A DNA stretch of 64,000 nucleotides from Negativicutes bacterium (lineage in GTDB: Bacteria; Bacillota_C; Negativicutes; Sporomusales_B; JARLHX01): assembly GCA_031292035.1 (NCBI GenBank), contig JARLHX010000278.1, forward strand, positions 1 to 64,000, in the 5' to 3' direction. Made by a program: the position numbers and the translations under genes. How positions within the stretch are numbered: the stretch's first letter is position 1; every line of letters starts with the position of its first letter. The notes beneath the pieces are model-generated. The model was given only the letters and a program-made list of their open reading frames with translations, was not told the DNA's origin and searched no databases. Below, one piece after another: positions 14,949-24,497 of this stretch.

Positions 14949-15783
14949 CCGGCGGCCGCAGGGTATACTTTTCCATAAGGAGACAAAGGGTCAGCGTAAC
15001 AACATAAATAAGCAAAGTATATGTCAGACTCCAGCCGTATTGGATGATCAGGATGCCTCTGCTAGCCAGAAAAATTTGGCAGCCAAAGGAAATGACGTAG
15101 GGGGCGAGCTTCCAGTACCACTTGCCGAGAAAAAAGAAGGCCATCACAACCGCCGCTTCCACCACATGATAAAACAGAATAAAGATGGTGCTCGACCGGT
15201 ACATGTCCAGAGCAAAATCCACATAGTAATACTGTTTTCCGTAGAGGAGCAGCAGGGGAATGGGCAGATGGATAATAAAAATGGCGGCCAAGGACAAGGT
15301 TACAAACCGCGGCAGGCCGTGGCGAGTCTTGTCCATAAAGGGAAACCACTTCTTTGAAATCACGAGCGAGAGCATAACCGCCGCCGCGGTCATATAATAA
15401 CGCCACCAGTGCTGCTCATATAAGCCCGCCTTGAGGAAGAGGTATTCCATCAACAAAAAGGCGGCAGTGATCACCGCCATCCAGCCGTACCCCAGACGAA
15501 AGGCCACCACCGCCATCGCGGCCCCGGGCCATAGAGTGGAATTGAGGATCAGGTGGCCGGCAAGGTTTTCGGCCCAGGGGCTTTCGAACACCCCGGGCTT
15601 GTAGGCATAGCTGTCGAACAGCCCAAGGACGGTAAACTCCCCCAGCCAGGTGACGCCGGTAACAAACAAATAGAACACCAGCCAGGTGGACAGCTCGGTC
15701 AGGTGTCTTTTTTTATAGATGGCGAAGGCGGCGACAGTGATGCCGATAACAGCCAGAAGGGTGAACCAAAGCAGCGCTGACAT
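14932..15783 (-). CDS. Polytopic membrane protein, possibly distantly CBO0543-like
   Basis: 283 residues from ATG 15783, preceded by TAGGAG; a longer in-frame extension lacks a site. About eight hydrophobic helices are visible with little soluble sequence. The middle section, with LLMEYLFLKAGLYEQHWWRYY, resembles the W/E/L-G-x-Y pattern of CBO0543-type proteins found elsewhere in this window, but the protein is longer, so this is only a hint. It ends in a basic tail (RPPASGGR) and converges on the LysM gene with a 17-bp overlap. Function is unknown. No catalytic motif or transporter signature is evident. Confidence 0.6.
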   Translation of the reverse strand: MSALLWFTLLAVIGITVAAFAIYKKRHLTELSTWLVFYLFVTGVTWLGEFTVLGLFDSYAYKPGVFESPWAENLAGHLILNSTLWPGAAMAVVAFRLGYGWMAVITAAFLLMEYLFLKAGLYEQHWWRYYMTAAAVMLSLVISKKWFPFMDKTRHGLPRFVTLSLAAIFIIHLPIPLLLLYGKQYYYVDFALDMYRSSTIFILFYHVVEAAVVMAFFFLGKWYWKLAPYVISFGCQIFLASRGILIIQYGWSLTYTLLIYVVTLTLCLLMEKYTLRPPASGGR

Positions 15784-16140
15784 AGTACTCCTACCTAACA
15801 AAAAGATGTTCTTATTGTATCCTGGAGGCTGATAAATACTCCCAAAAGCGGCAAGGGATGTCCCAAGTAAAACAGCAGCTTTCCTCACCGCCATTTTCTT
15901 GTGCCTCATCCGGGAGCGAATTGCTACCATTGTATAATCAATGACAAGATAGGGACTTTCCGATTGACAGGGATATTACGGTAAAACTATAATAAGAAGT
16001 ACCTCTTACCGACATTATATTACAAATTATTACAACCGTTCACTGCTTCAATGATGATGCAAATGGATGATATTTATCTATTTGCTTTCTCTATTTTCCT
16101 CTCCTGGCTAACAACAAAATAGATAAAGGTGGCGCATTCG
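15784..16140. other. 357-bp intergenic region with a strong promoter
   Basis: No gene is seen. The region separates two divergent genes. It contains the plus-strand promoter at 15964-15993 and an A+T-rich leader of about 140 bases before the chemoreceptor start. Confidence 0.6.
15964..15993 (+). promoter_or_regulatory. Consensus sigma-A promoter for the chemoreceptor gene
   Basis: TTGACA (15964-15969) and TATAAT (15988-15993) with an 18-bp spacer. Both hexamers match consensus exactly. The predicted start near 16000 leaves a leader of about 140 bases. Confidence 0.75.
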
Positions 16141-18183
16141 ATGAAAAACACAGCACTTTTCCTACCAGGCATCCGTTTTATGCAAAAACTCAAGTTCTTC
16201 CCCAAAATCGTGACCTTAGTTGCGGTCATGCTGATCCCGATTTGTGTGTTAGCCTACTTTCTCCATGTCGAAATCAAAAAAGTGACCGACTTTGCCGAGC
16301 AGGAGCGAAGTGGCGTCCAGTACATCCTGCCCTTGTCGGAAATCCTGATCGAGCTGTCGGGCGGGATGTCGCAGGACATATCGCTGCAGAAACTGGAGCC
16401 GCAAATCGCCGCCATCGATAAAAATGATGCCGCCCTGGGGGCGGAGCTGAAGACAACCGCTGCCTGGAAAGAGCTGAAACCCCTGCTGCAACAAGCCGCC
16501 AACCCCAAGGCACGCGAAGCCGCCATCGCGAAAACGGTGGACCTGATCGCCATCGTGGGCGACAGCTCCAACCTGGTCCTCGACCCTGACATGGATAGCT
16601 ACTATATCATGGATGCGGCCATTGTCAAATATCCCGACATCCTCAGCAAGACCAACCAGCTCTCGGTCATGGCCACCGGCAGCATGGCAAAAACGCAAAA
16701 AACGGTCGATGACCAAATCAGCGCCGCCATGGTCGAAGGGGCCATCCGTTCAACCCTGGACGGCGCAAAGACCGGCCTCAAAAACGCTGCCAACGCCAAT
16801 CCCTCTTTGAAAGAGGGCATGGCTGTATTCGCCGAGTCCGAAACCGCCACCTCCCGGTTGCTCAAACTGATCGACGACTCTCTCCTCCTGGCGGGCGGGG
16901 ACGCAGCCGCAGGCAAGAGCCGGGAGATTACCGGTCAACTCAAACAGACGACTGACAAAAACGCGGCCGCCTACCGCCTCTATCTCAAACAACTCGATCT
17001 TCTTCTTGTCAACCGCATCCATGACGCCACCACCCATGAGGCCAATGTCTTTGCCGTCGTGGTCGCCATCCTGCTGATTACCCTCTATCTTTTGGTGGCC
17101 TTTTACCTTTCTATTAAAGAGACGGTCGGCGTCATGCTGGCCGGGACGCAACAATACGCCGCCGGTGACTGGCGAGAAGGGGTTCCGCTCACTTCAGCCG
17201 ACGAATTGGCCGACGTAGCCGCGGCCATGAATACCGTACGGGCCAGAATGCGGCCGATGATTCGTGATATTTTGTCCTCAGCCGATCAGGTCGCAGCCTC
17301 CTCCGAGGAGCTGACCGCCAACTCCGCCCAGGCCGCCCACGCCGCCAATTCGGTCTCGTCAACAGTCAGCGAAGTAGCGACCGGTGCCGCGCAGCAACTG
17401 ACTGCTGTCGATCGCAGCACTACAGCCATCGACCATATGTCGGCAAGCATCCAGCAAGTGGCAGCCAACACCACCCTTGTCTCCCAAACCTCCGATCAAA
17501 CCGCCATCGCCGCCCGCAATGGCAACATGGCAGTCTCGACAGCCGTCACCCAGATGGCCCACATCGAAGCCGCAGTGACAACCTCGGCCGGGGTGGTTGA
17601 AAAGCTGGGTGAGCGGTCCAAGGAAATCGGCCAAATCGTTGACACCATTGCCGGTATTGCCGGCCAGACCAATCTCTTGGCCCTCAACGCCGCCATTGAG
17701 GCGGCCCGGGCCGGTGAACAGGGCCGGGGCTTCGCCGTGGTTGCCGAGGAGGTCCGGAAATTGGCCGAACAGTCACAAGAAGCCGCCAAGCAAATCGCCA
17801 CCCTGATTGGCGAAATCCAGCAAGAAACCCAGTCGGCGGTCCAGGCCATGCAAACCGGAAGAAAAGAAGTTTCCACCGGTACCGAAGTCGTGAAGGCCTC
17901 GGGTGCAGCCTTTACTGAGATCGTCCTCCAGGTAAATCAGGTTTCCGAGCAAATCCGCAGTATCGCCGCCAGCGTACAGCAAATCGCCGCAGGCAGCCAA
18001 ACAGTTGTATCTTCTGTCAGGGATATCGCCGGCATCAGTAAACATACCGCCGGACAGACGCAAACCATCTCCGCCGCGACCGAGGAACAATCGGCTTCCA
18101 TGCAGGAAATCGCCGCTTCCAGTCAGGCCCTATCCAAAATGGCCGAAGGGTTGCATGCCGCGGTAACTGTTTTTAGGGTATAG
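16141..18183 (+). CDS. Methyl-accepting chemotaxis protein with large helical sensor domain
   Basis: 680 residues from ATG 16141, with AAAGGTGG 8 bases upstream; an in-frame GTG overlaps that site. Membrane helices at about 17-42 and 300-325 bracket an extracytoplasmic domain of about 255 residues that is mostly helical. HAMP follows (about 326-380). The signalling domain contains the invariant hairpin tip [20 protein letters not shown], followed by [20 protein letters not shown]. It relays ligand binding to CheA/CheW. No che genes are in the window. The sensor domain is not one I recognise by family. Transcribed alone from the promoter at 15964-15993. Confidence 0.92.
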   Translation: MKNTALFLPGIRFMQKLKFFPKIVTLVAVMLIPICVLAYFLHVEIKKVTDFAEQERSGVQYILPLSEILIELSGGMSQDISLQKLEPQIAAIDKNDAALGAELKTTAAWKELKPLLQQAANPKAREAAIAKTVDLIAIVGDSSNLVLDPDMDSYYIMDAAIVKYPDILSKTNQLSVMATGSMAKTQKTVDDQISAAMVEGAIRSTLDGAKTGLKNAANANPSLKEGMAVFAESETATSRLLKLIDDSLLLAGGDAAAGKSREITGQLKQTTDKNAAAYRLYLKQLDLLLVNRIHDATTHEANVFAVVVAILLITLYLLVAFYLSIKETVGVMLAGTQQYAAGDWREGVPLTSADELADVAAAMNTVRARMRPMIRDILSSADQVAASSEELTANSAQAAHAANSVSSTVSEVATGAAQQLTAVDRSTTAIDHMSASIQQVAANTTLVSQTSDQTAIAARNGNMAVSTAVTQMAHIEAAVTTSAGVVEKLGERSKEIGQIVDTIAGIAGQTNLLALNAAIEAARAGEQGRGFAVVAEEVRKLAEQSQEAAKQIATLIGEIQQETQSAVQAMQTGRKEVSTGTEVVKASGAAFTEIVLQVNQVSEQIRSIAASVQQIAAGSQTVVSSVRDIAGISKHTAGQTQTISAATEEQSASMQEIAASSQALSKMAEGLHAAVTVFRV

Positions 18184-18212
18184 CCCGTTTCCCGCCTCGC
18201 CCTTCTTTGCTG

Positions 18213-18241
18213 AAAAGCCGCTATTATTGCGGCTTTTTTTG
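18213..18241 (+). terminator. Intrinsic terminator after the chemoreceptor
   Basis: AAAAGCCGC and GCGGCTTTT form the stem with loop TATTATT, followed by a T-run. Its stem resembles the terminator at 14192-14219. Confidence 0.88.
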
Positions 18242-18414
18242 TTGTCTTTTAATGAGCAAAAGAGCGCCTTTACCGGTAGTGCCCGTTAGGACGTTTGCTT
18301 CGATTCTTGCTGGCTATCCATCGCCAGTAAGAGTGCATGCACCAGACATATTACGGAATAATATATTTGATCTCTGATATTTACCCTTTAAAGAGAGGAG
18401 GGTATTCGGCATCC

Positions 18415-20034
18415 GTGAATAAAAAATCGGATGAACAGCCGGTCCCTTTTTTACGTGATCTAAAGTCACTCATTGCTCATGCCCAAGAGATAGAGCAAGA
18501 GATTGAGGTTGTCGCCCGCTCACTCATGGAACAACAGGTCGAAAGCGGTATATACCAGCTGGTAGCCGATATAGCGGTGAATCTCGAACATTTGCAAGAA
18601 ATCTTTTCAGGCAGTGACGATGCTGTATTTCGGGAAGTTCAGATCGCATCGCTGGAAAACCGCCGGGCAATATTGGTTTATGTCCATAACATGTCGAATC
18701 AGCATATTATCAATGAACATATCATTGAAAAGCTCACTGCATCGCATCATAAAATTGTGGCAGGATCGTCAAACCAAGAAGTACTGCATTACTTAAAAAG
18801 CAAGCTGCTTACCGCCGCCGCTATTACCGAGTCAACGGCGATGGAGGAAGCCGTCAAACGAATATTGCTGGGCGATACGCTGCTCATCATCGATGGTGTG
18901 CCAAGCGCTCTCCTAATCGCGACCCGCGAAGTAGCAATACGGGCCATCGCCAATCCTGAAACTGAAGCTGATGTTCGTGGTCCCCGCGAGGGTTTTACCG
19001 AAGACTTACGTACCGGCATTACGTTAGTCCGAAGGCGCCTGAACAACCCCAATCTTGTTGTCAAAAATCATGTTGTCGGTAGTCGGAGCAGAACAGAAGT
19101 CGCTGTGCTGTATTTCAAGGGGATTGTCAATTTCAAGCTGGTCTGCGAGGTGGAACGGCGGCTGCAAAAACTAAATATAGACGCTCCGCAGAATCTGGGA
19201 ATTCAAAAGCTGATCGAAGATCATCCCCATTCCCCCTTTCCGACGATCGTGGCGACAGAGCGGCCAGACAAGTTTGCGGCGGCTCTTCTCAAAGGCAAAG
19301 TCGGAATCATTGTCGATGGTACCCCTTTCGCCCTACTGGCTCCTGCGATACTGTCCGACTTTATGGCGGCTGGTGACGATTACCACGAAAAATGGCTGCC
19401 GGCTACGGCCCTCAGATTACTGCGTTATCTCGCCGGCTTAGTCGCCCTTACAGTGCCGGCCCTCTATGTGGCCATCACAACATTTCACCCTGCTCTGCTG
19501 CCAGCCCCCTTGGCGCTGACTATTGGCATTTCGCGGGAGGGAGTCCCTTTCCCCTCGTTCGTCGAAGCGGTGTTGATGATCGTGGCCCTGGAAGTGATGC
19601 AAGAAGCGGGAATCAGGATGCCGAAAAATGTGGGCCAAGCGGTAAGCATCGTCGGTGGACTGGTGCTCGGCGACTCCGCGGTTCGGGCCGGCATCGTCAG
19701 TGCCTCTTTGGTTATTGTTAATTCTCTTACCGCCATCGCAACTTTCAGCATCGCCAACTATCGCCTCGTTTTGGCGGTCAGAATACTGCGCTTTCCTCTC
19801 ATGATTGCCGGGGCGGCTTTCGGCATGTATGGTGTCATGATTGGATTGCTCATCATCGTGGTTCATCTCAGTCTCCTTGAAAGCTTCGGCGAACCTTACC
19901 TGGCGACGCAGGTACCGAGAAACCTGGTAAATCTTCAAGACATGAAAGACGCCATGATCGTCGCTCCGCCTGCGGCGATGGACTACCGGCCGACATACCT
20001 GGAGGCGGAGGATAGCCGGCGTCAAAAACCGTAA
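18415..20034 (+). CDS. gerA: GerA-family spore germination receptor subunit A
   Basis: 539 residues from GTG 18415, behind a GGAGGG about 12 bases upstream; an ATG at 18337 is an alternative without a clear site. It is the A subunit of a germinant receptor in the spore inner membrane. Family signatures are RGPREGFTEDLRTGITLVRR, the SRSRTEVAVLYFKGIVN stretch and MQEAGIRMPKNVGQAVSIVG before LVLGDSAVRAGIVS. The N-terminal half is soluble. The C-terminal half (from about residue 340) has four to six membrane helices. It heads the gerA-gerB-gerC operon, 21 bp before gerB. The germinant cannot be told from sequence. Confidence 0.93.
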   Translation: MNKKSDEQPVPFLRDLKSLIAHAQEIEQEIEVVARSLMEQQVESGIYQLVADIAVNLEHLQEIFSGSDDAVFREVQIASLENRRAILVYVHNMSNQHIINEHIIEKLTASHHKIVAGSSNQEVLHYLKSKLLTAAAITESTAMEEAVKRILLGDTLLIIDGVPSALLIATREVAIRAIANPETEADVRGPREGFTEDLRTGITLVRRRLNNPNLVVKNHVVGSRSRTEVAVLYFKGIVNFKLVCEVERRLQKLNIDAPQNLGIQKLIEDHPHSPFPTIVATERPDKFAAALLKGKVGIIVDGTPFALLAPAILSDFMAAGDDYHEKWLPATALRLLRYLAGLVALTVPALYVAITTFHPALLPAPLALTIGISREGVPFPSFVEAVLMIVALEVMQEAGIRMPKNVGQAVSIVGGLVLGDSAVRAGIVSASLVIVNSLTAIATFSIANYRLVLAVRILRFPLMIAGAAFGMYGVMIGLLIIVVHLSLLESFGEPYLATQVPRNLVNLQDMKDAMIVAPPAAMDYRPTYLEAEDSRRQKP

Positions 20035-20055
20035 TGTAGGTGGGTTTACGCCAAC

Positions 20056-21149
20056 ATGAGATACCCAACACGAGTCACGCCACTACAGTTTTTCATCATC
20101 ACCGTCAATCTGTCCTTTGGGGCCAGCATGCTGACCCTGCCGCGCATCGTCGCGGAAATGGCCCACGAGGATATGTGGCTGCCAGTGCTTATCGGCGGCC
20201 TATTACTTTTCGTGGGCCTTGGGATTGCTCTACAGCTGGCGGCCTACTTTCCCGGCAAGACCATCATCGAATATAATCCACTCTTGCTCGGAAATGTTAC
20301 GGGAATGGCTCTCAATATTTTGTTGATACTCTTGATGATTCTGATCGTGTCGGTAGAGATAAGGACCTTAGCATCGCGGTGCGAGTCTATCTGCTTGATC
20401 TGACACCGCCGCTGGTGACTGTCGCCATCTTCCTGTTGCCGGCGGTATACGCTGTGCAATACGGGCTGATGCCTGTTGTCAGGATGATCGAATTTATCTT
20501 CCTGCCTGGTTATAGTTCCTTCCTCGTTGTAGTCTTGCTTGGCTTACTTTCTGTGGATGTATCGAACTATCGGCCCATACTGGCTGCAGGGATAATACCG
20601 GTCTTAAAAGTGGTCCCTGAGACATGGTTCACATATACCGGAGCAGAACTGGCAGCCGTCCTTCTCTATCCTTTTTTTACCAGGCAACAGGCAATTTTCC
20701 GGTTTGGGGCGACGGCGATCCTCTTTCTTATCACTGTATATGTTTTGATGACCGGCATAACTCAGGGGATCCTCGGCCCTGACGACACGGCGCATTTATT
20801 AATCCCCACCGTCATGGCCTACCGGTCAGTAGAAATACCGGACACCTTTATCGAGCGTCTGGACGGATATCTCATCATTCTGTGGATCGTCTTGTGTTTC
20901 TGTTCAGAGATCATCTGGGTTTATCTCTGCGCCCAGGCAATCCGGCAAATGCTGCAACTCGAATCGATCCGCCCGATTGTCGCGCTAATCATTCCATTCA
21001 TCATGTACCTCGTCCATCTGCCACCCGACAGCCAGTCGGCGGAAATATTCGGGCGGTGGACCAACCTGTTGGCTGCGTTTTGGAGCTTTGGCGTGTTGCC
21101 GCTGCTTTGGCTGCTCGCCTGGCGCCGGGAAAAGAGGCGGATAGGATGA
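20056..21149 (+). pseudogene. gerB: GerB-family germination permease subunit, frameshifted
   Basis: Two overlapping frames together give a full-length (about 364-residue) GerAB/ArcD-type ten-helix permease. The first (20056-20403) starts MRYPTRVTPLQFFIITVN and runs to VSVEIRTLA before going out of frame and stopping. The second (from about 20370, open to 21149) resumes with IAVRVYLLDLTPPLVTVAI, exactly the continuation expected for this family. A single missing base near 20366-20372 (after the TTAGC) would explain it. No slippery heptamer is evident. It is either a real inactivating mutation or a sequencing error. GerB is normally required for receptor function. The 3' end overlaps the gerC start in ATGATGA. 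Confidence 0.85.
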
Positions 21150-22342
21150 TGATCTCCCGCCGGTATAAAGGCTGGCTGACGCTCATTCTGGTTGTGGCGC
21201 TGTTGACCACAGCAGGCTGCTGGGACCGCAAGGAAATCGAAAATCGGGGCTATGTACTGGGAGTGGCCATCGATTATACTTTGGCCCCTAATCCAGAGGA
21301 AAAGCATGATCTAAAATATTCGCCACAATCGACAGGCACGCGAAAGTTCCGTGTCACCTTTGAGCTGCCCAAATTCCGCAAACCCTCGGAAAATCAAGAT
21401 ATCAACGCCGGACAATCGCATCTTATTTGGGCTGGCGAAGGAGAGTCGATGTTTGCCATCACCAGGGCGGTGGACACGAAAACTTACTTCGGCATGTTCT
21501 TTGAAGATATGCAGAGTATCATCATCAGTGAAGCTGTCGCCCGCGACGGCATCGCCGATATTCTCGACTTTTTCCAGCGCAACGCGGAAATGCGGCGAAG
21601 GGTAAAGCTTTTCGTTACCCCGGGCCGGGCGGAAGACATTTTGACAGCCAAGCTTCAGGTCGGGGAAGTGAACAGCGTATTTATCGCCAAGCTTGTCCAC
21701 AGCGTGGATAAGTCCCCGTATTTCGCCAGCAAGGTCGAGCTGGGGCAGATCGCCAGGGCGATCCGCGGCAAGCGCTCCTTCGTTCTCCCCATGGTTTTGG
21801 TCGAAAATCAAGAAATCAGGCTTACCAAGGCCGTTATTTTTAATAAAGATGCCAAAATGGTGGGCGTGCTGGATGATTTGGAGGTCATCGGCGGTAAATT
21901 GCTCAGGAATAACTTGAAACAAGGAGTGCTTGCAGTACCCAACCCGGCAGATCCTGCCAAACTGGTAGTATTCGAACTATACGAACCGGTGATCAAAATC
22001 GATTCCCAGCTTGATGGCGACAACTTGCGGATTATCGTTGACGCCAAATTATTTGGCACATTGGGAGAGAATATGGAGCCCAGGCAGGACGCTTATGACC
22101 GGGCCTTTGTCCTAGCTGTGGAAAAAGCCGTAGAAGAGGAATACACACGCCTGGTCAGAAACGCCTATGTCAAAATGCAGGAACAAAAGGCGGAAACCAG
22201 CGAACTGGGTAGCCTGGTGCACCGTCAGCATCCCGATTATTGGCAACAAATAAAAGATCGCTGGGATGACGAAGTATTTCCCAGCGTTCCGTTAGAGGTA
22301 AATATCAAAGTGGTCATCAGAAGGCCTGTCATCATGCGTTAA
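21146..22342 (+). CDS. gerC: Ger(x)C family spore germination lipoprotein
   Basis: 398 residues from ATG 21146, overlapping the gerB stop. An N-terminal lipoprotein signal ends in the lipobox LLTTAGC (Cys25), followed by the family-typical WDRKEIENRGYVLGVAIDY. The rest is the Ger(x)C fold, including the C-terminal domain of about residues 200-390. The mature protein is anchored to the outer face of the spore inner membrane and completes the receptor with GerA and GerB. The last codons overlap a minus-strand small gene by 4 bp. The longer in-frame extension to 20882 covers gerB in another frame and is rejected. Confidence 0.92.
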   Translation: MMISRRYKGWLTLILVVALLTTAGCWDRKEIENRGYVLGVAIDYTLAPNPEEKHDLKYSPQSTGTRKFRVTFELPKFRKPSENQDINAGQSHLIWAGEGESMFAITRAVDTKTYFGMFFEDMQSIIISEAVARDGIADILDFFQRNAEMRRRVKLFVTPGRAEDILTAKLQVGEVNSVFIAKLVHSVDKSPYFASKVELGQIARAIRGKRSFVLPMVLVENQEIRLTKAVIFNKDAKMVGVLDDLEVIGGKLLRNNLKQGVLAVPNPADPAKLVVFELYEPVIKIDSQLDGDNLRIIVDAKLFGTLGENMEPRQDAYDRAFVLAVEKAVEEEYTRLVRNAYVKMQEQKAETSELGSLVHRQHPDYWQQIKDRWDDEVFPSVPLEVNIKVVIRRPVIMR

Positions 22343-22551
22343 GCGATGAGACGGTAAAGCAGAATGACTAAGCCGCCAAATATATGGACCCAGCCGCCGA
22401 TCAGGGCGGTCCGCTTGGCGCGCGTATGGTTACGACTCTTGGCGTCTGCAGCGTTAAACGTAATAGAATAAATCCCCAGCAAAACTACCACCACTCCGAA
22501 AAATGGCGTTAGTGGCGTTAACAACATTTCTGTTAGCGATAAGTTATCCAT
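22339..22551 (-). CDS. Small two-helix membrane protein
   Basis: 70 residues from ATG 22551, with AGAGAGG about 11 bases upstream. Two hydrophobic helices (about 12-32 and 47-68) flank a short basic loop (NAADAKSRNHTRAKR). The topology and size resemble small CLC_0170-type clostridial membrane proteins, but I cannot confirm the family. It converges with gerC and overlaps its stop by 4 bp. In-frame sequence further upstream covers a terminator hairpin and is not credible coding. Function is unknown. A sporulation or germination link is suggested only by position. Confidence 0.6.
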   Translation of the reverse strand: MDNLSLTEMLLTPLTPFFGVVVVLLGIYSITFNAADAKSRNHTRAKRTALIGGWVHIFGGLVILLYRLIA

Positions 22552-22621
22552 GAAAAAGCGCACCTCTCTTGCATAGTATGCCTGGCCAGGCTTGTTTGGA
22601 TAAGCCTGCCGGCAAAAACAG

Positions 22622-22642
22622 CCGCGATATTCGCGGTTTTTT
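22622..22642 (+). terminator. Intrinsic terminator, probably ending the ger transcript
   Basis: CCGCGA and TCGCGG over TAT, followed by TTTTTTA. It lies beyond the convergent small gene, so the ger message would run antisense through that gene before ending here. Confidence 0.7.
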
Positions 22643-22731
22643 ATTGGCAAGGCTGGTGATCCTGAGGGACATTCCACCCCCCTGGCTATCGGGATAAATG
22701 CCCGGTTCGGCGTCTTATCCTTGGTTTGAGC

Positions 22732-22796
22732 TGTGATGTAAATCACTTGGATGTGTGATTTACATCAAAGTAATGACCGAAAAAAAAGGGTACTAT
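22732..22796 (+). promoter_or_regulatory. Twin CRP/FNR-family sites and promoter of the siroheme protein operon
   Basis: TGTGATGTAAATCACT (22732-22747) and TGTGATTTACATCAAA (22754-22769) each fit the TGTGA-N6-TCACA dyad of the CRP/FNR superfamily. Their centres are 22 bp apart, two helical turns. They also form one perfect 13-bp inverted repeat (TGATGTAAATCAC / GTGATTTACATCA). TACTAT at 22791-22796 is a plausible -10 box. With a start near 22803 the downstream site centres at about -41.5, the class II activator position. HcpR or another FNR-like nitrosative or anaerobic regulator is the likely class. Confidence 0.65.
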
Positions 22797-22840
22797 AAAG
22801 ACAGAGAAACGAAAGAGCGAGTGTTGAGGAGGAAAAAACC

Positions 22841-23809
22841 ATGTTGCCAAAAGGAGCCAATCTACAAAAAATCCGTGACGGGAAAAAGACCTATGCCATC
22901 ACCCCCCATTTGCCTGGCGGCTTTATCAAGCCGGAGACAATGGAAAACTTCGCCCAGGTCGCCAAAAAATACCACGGGACACTCAAACTGACCTCGGCCC
23001 AGCGGATCATGATCACCGGGCTTGAGGCCGAAGATATCGACAATATCTGGAACGATCTCGGCATGCAGCCGGCGATGGGTTTTGCCAACTGCGTCCGCAG
23101 TGTCAAGATCTGCCCAGGGACGGCCTTTTGCAAACGTGGCAAACAGGACAGCATCAAGCTGGGCCTTGAGCTCGACAAACGCTACATAAAAAAAGAGATG
23201 CCCTCTCGGATGAAGCTCGGCGTGTCCGGCTGCCCCAATTCCTGCTCCGAGGCCATCATCAAGGATATCGGCATCATCGGCACCGACGACGGCTGGGACG
23301 TCTATGTCGGCGGCAGCGCCGGGTCCCACCCGCGGCTTGGTGATCATCTCATCACCGGCCTCGGTTATGACGACACCCTGAAAATAGTCGATATTATCGT
23401 GAAATACTACCAGAAAAACGCCGACATCGAGCGGGTGGGCCAGTTCATCGACCGGATCGGCTTTGCCAAATTCAAAAGCGACATCCTGGCGGAGTTTCAT
23501 CATACCCCTGTCGCCGCTGCCCCGGCCAAGCCCTATTCCGCCGAAGAAAAAATCGTCCCTGCCCCCGGCGGCCTGACCGAAGGCACCCTGGTATTTGGCG
23601 ACAAAATTGCCGCCGACAGTGTCATCGCCGACATCATCCGGGTCTATCCCCAGACCATTCCCGTTCTGCGCTCCTTTGGCATGGGCTGCCTCGGCTGCCC
23701 GTCAGCCACCGGGGAAGGGCTGAAAAAAGCCGCCGACATCCACGGCATAGATGTCAATGAACTGATTGAGTCCTTAAATAAAGTTACTGTAGGGAGTGAT
23801 AAAATATGA
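22841..23809 (+). CDS. Siroheme/4Fe-4S sulfite (nitrite) reductase-like protein with C-terminal DUF1858
   Basis: 322 residues, ATG preceded by GAGGAGG. Residues about 10-60 form the ferredoxin-like half-domain (LTSAQRIMITGL). The siroheme-cluster cysteines are Cys91-X5-Cys97 (ICPGTAFC) and Cys131-X3-Cys135 (SGCPNSCSE), with the basic KRGK stretch after the first pair. This is the compact form of a sulfite/nitrite reductase with a single repeat. From about residue 255 a DUF1858 domain is fused (TIPVLRSFGMGCLGCPSATG), with the CxxC found in its redox or cluster-linked relatives. It probably reduces a small sulfur or nitrogen oxide in the cytoplasm. Electron donor and substrate are unknown. The next gene overlaps it. 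Confidence 0.85.
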   Translation: MLPKGANLQKIRDGKKTYAITPHLPGGFIKPETMENFAQVAKKYHGTLKLTSAQRIMITGLEAEDIDNIWNDLGMQPAMGFANCVRSVKICPGTAFCKRGKQDSIKLGLELDKRYIKKEMPSRMKLGVSGCPNSCSEAIIKDIGIIGTDDGWDVYVGGSAGSHPRLGDHLITGLGYDDTLKIVDIIVKYYQKNADIERVGQFIDRIGFAKFKSDILAEFHHTPVAAAPAKPYSAEEKIVPAPGGLTEGTLVFGDKIAADSVIADIIRVYPQTIPVLRSFGMGCLGCPSATGEGLKKAADIHGIDVNELIESLNKVTVGSDKI

Positions 23810-24450
23810 GCGCCTTTATCGGACCCATCCATTACTGGTTGTACGGCAAAATCCGCCTTGTCAGCCAGCGCGAAGACGCCATCTATACCAACGCCGCCGA
23901 AATGTGCGGCTCCACCGCCGAAGAGCTGCGCGAGCTAGTATGGCAGACCTATGGCGCCCCCCTGCCTGACGGCGATCTTGGCGAGCTCCTCGACCATGAC
24001 AACATCCACGGCTGGCTCCAGCGCCAGATCAACATCGCCGAATCGCGGGAAGCCGCCTTTATCAAAGAACTCCTCGACACCTGCGGCGGCGCGGCCAGCG
24101 ATTTGATCGAGAAAACCTTTGCCGGACACGGGACCGAGACCGGCCAGACCGCCAAAGCCCAGGGCAAATATGACGCGGCTACCGCGCCAGGCATCTACAA
24201 AGCCCTGAATGATTTCTACCTCAACGGCATGCCCTGCGATCAGGCCGACAGTGTCATCACCTCCCAGCCTGACAGCCTGATCTGGGAAACAGGCGCCTGC
24301 CTCCAGGCCCCCAACTGGAAGCGGGTCGGCATGGACGAGGCGGACATGACCAGCTTTTACCAGACCTGGCTCAAAGCCTTCGTCGCCGGCATCAATCCCG
24401 ACTTTGTACTAAAAGCGGCGGCAAACCGCTACGAAATCTGCAAAAAATAA
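23806..24450 (+). CDS. Unknown protein translationally coupled to the siroheme protein
   Basis: 214 residues. The ATG overlaps the stop of the previous gene in ATGA, preceded by AGGGAG. It is predicted to be soluble, mainly helical and acidic, with four cysteines (near MCGST, TCGGA, MPCDQ and GACLQAP) plus one near the C terminus. The opening MSAFIGPIHYWLYGKIRL and the late IWETGACLQAPNWKRVGMD look like family landmarks, but I cannot name the family. Coupling to the siroheme-DUF1858 gene, and a terminator right after, make a two-gene unit. The inferred role is a partner or cofactor or substrate handling protein of that reductase. A helix-bundle metal protein is possible. Confidence 0.75.
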   Translation: MSAFIGPIHYWLYGKIRLVSQREDAIYTNAAEMCGSTAEELRELVWQTYGAPLPDGDLGELLDHDNIHGWLQRQINIAESREAAFIKELLDTCGGAASDLIEKTFAGHGTETGQTAKAQGKYDAATAPGIYKALNDFYLNGMPCDQADSVITSQPDSLIWETGACLQAPNWKRVGMDEADMTSFYQTWLKAFVAGINPDFVLKAAANRYEICKK

Positions 24451-24497
24451 TCCCTTTAGCGGCAAAAGCCTCATTCTATTGAACCACGGTCTGGCCT

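Noticed and set aside
18250..18290. Similarity of AAAGAGCGCC and ACCGGTAGTG before gerA to the leader at 61251-61280
   Set aside because: Only two short blocks match, with different spacing and no shared hairpin; probably chance.
18337..18353. CATATTA near the gerA start as a forespore sigma factor -10 box
   Set aside because: No matching -35 at the required distance, so the promoter cannot be supported.
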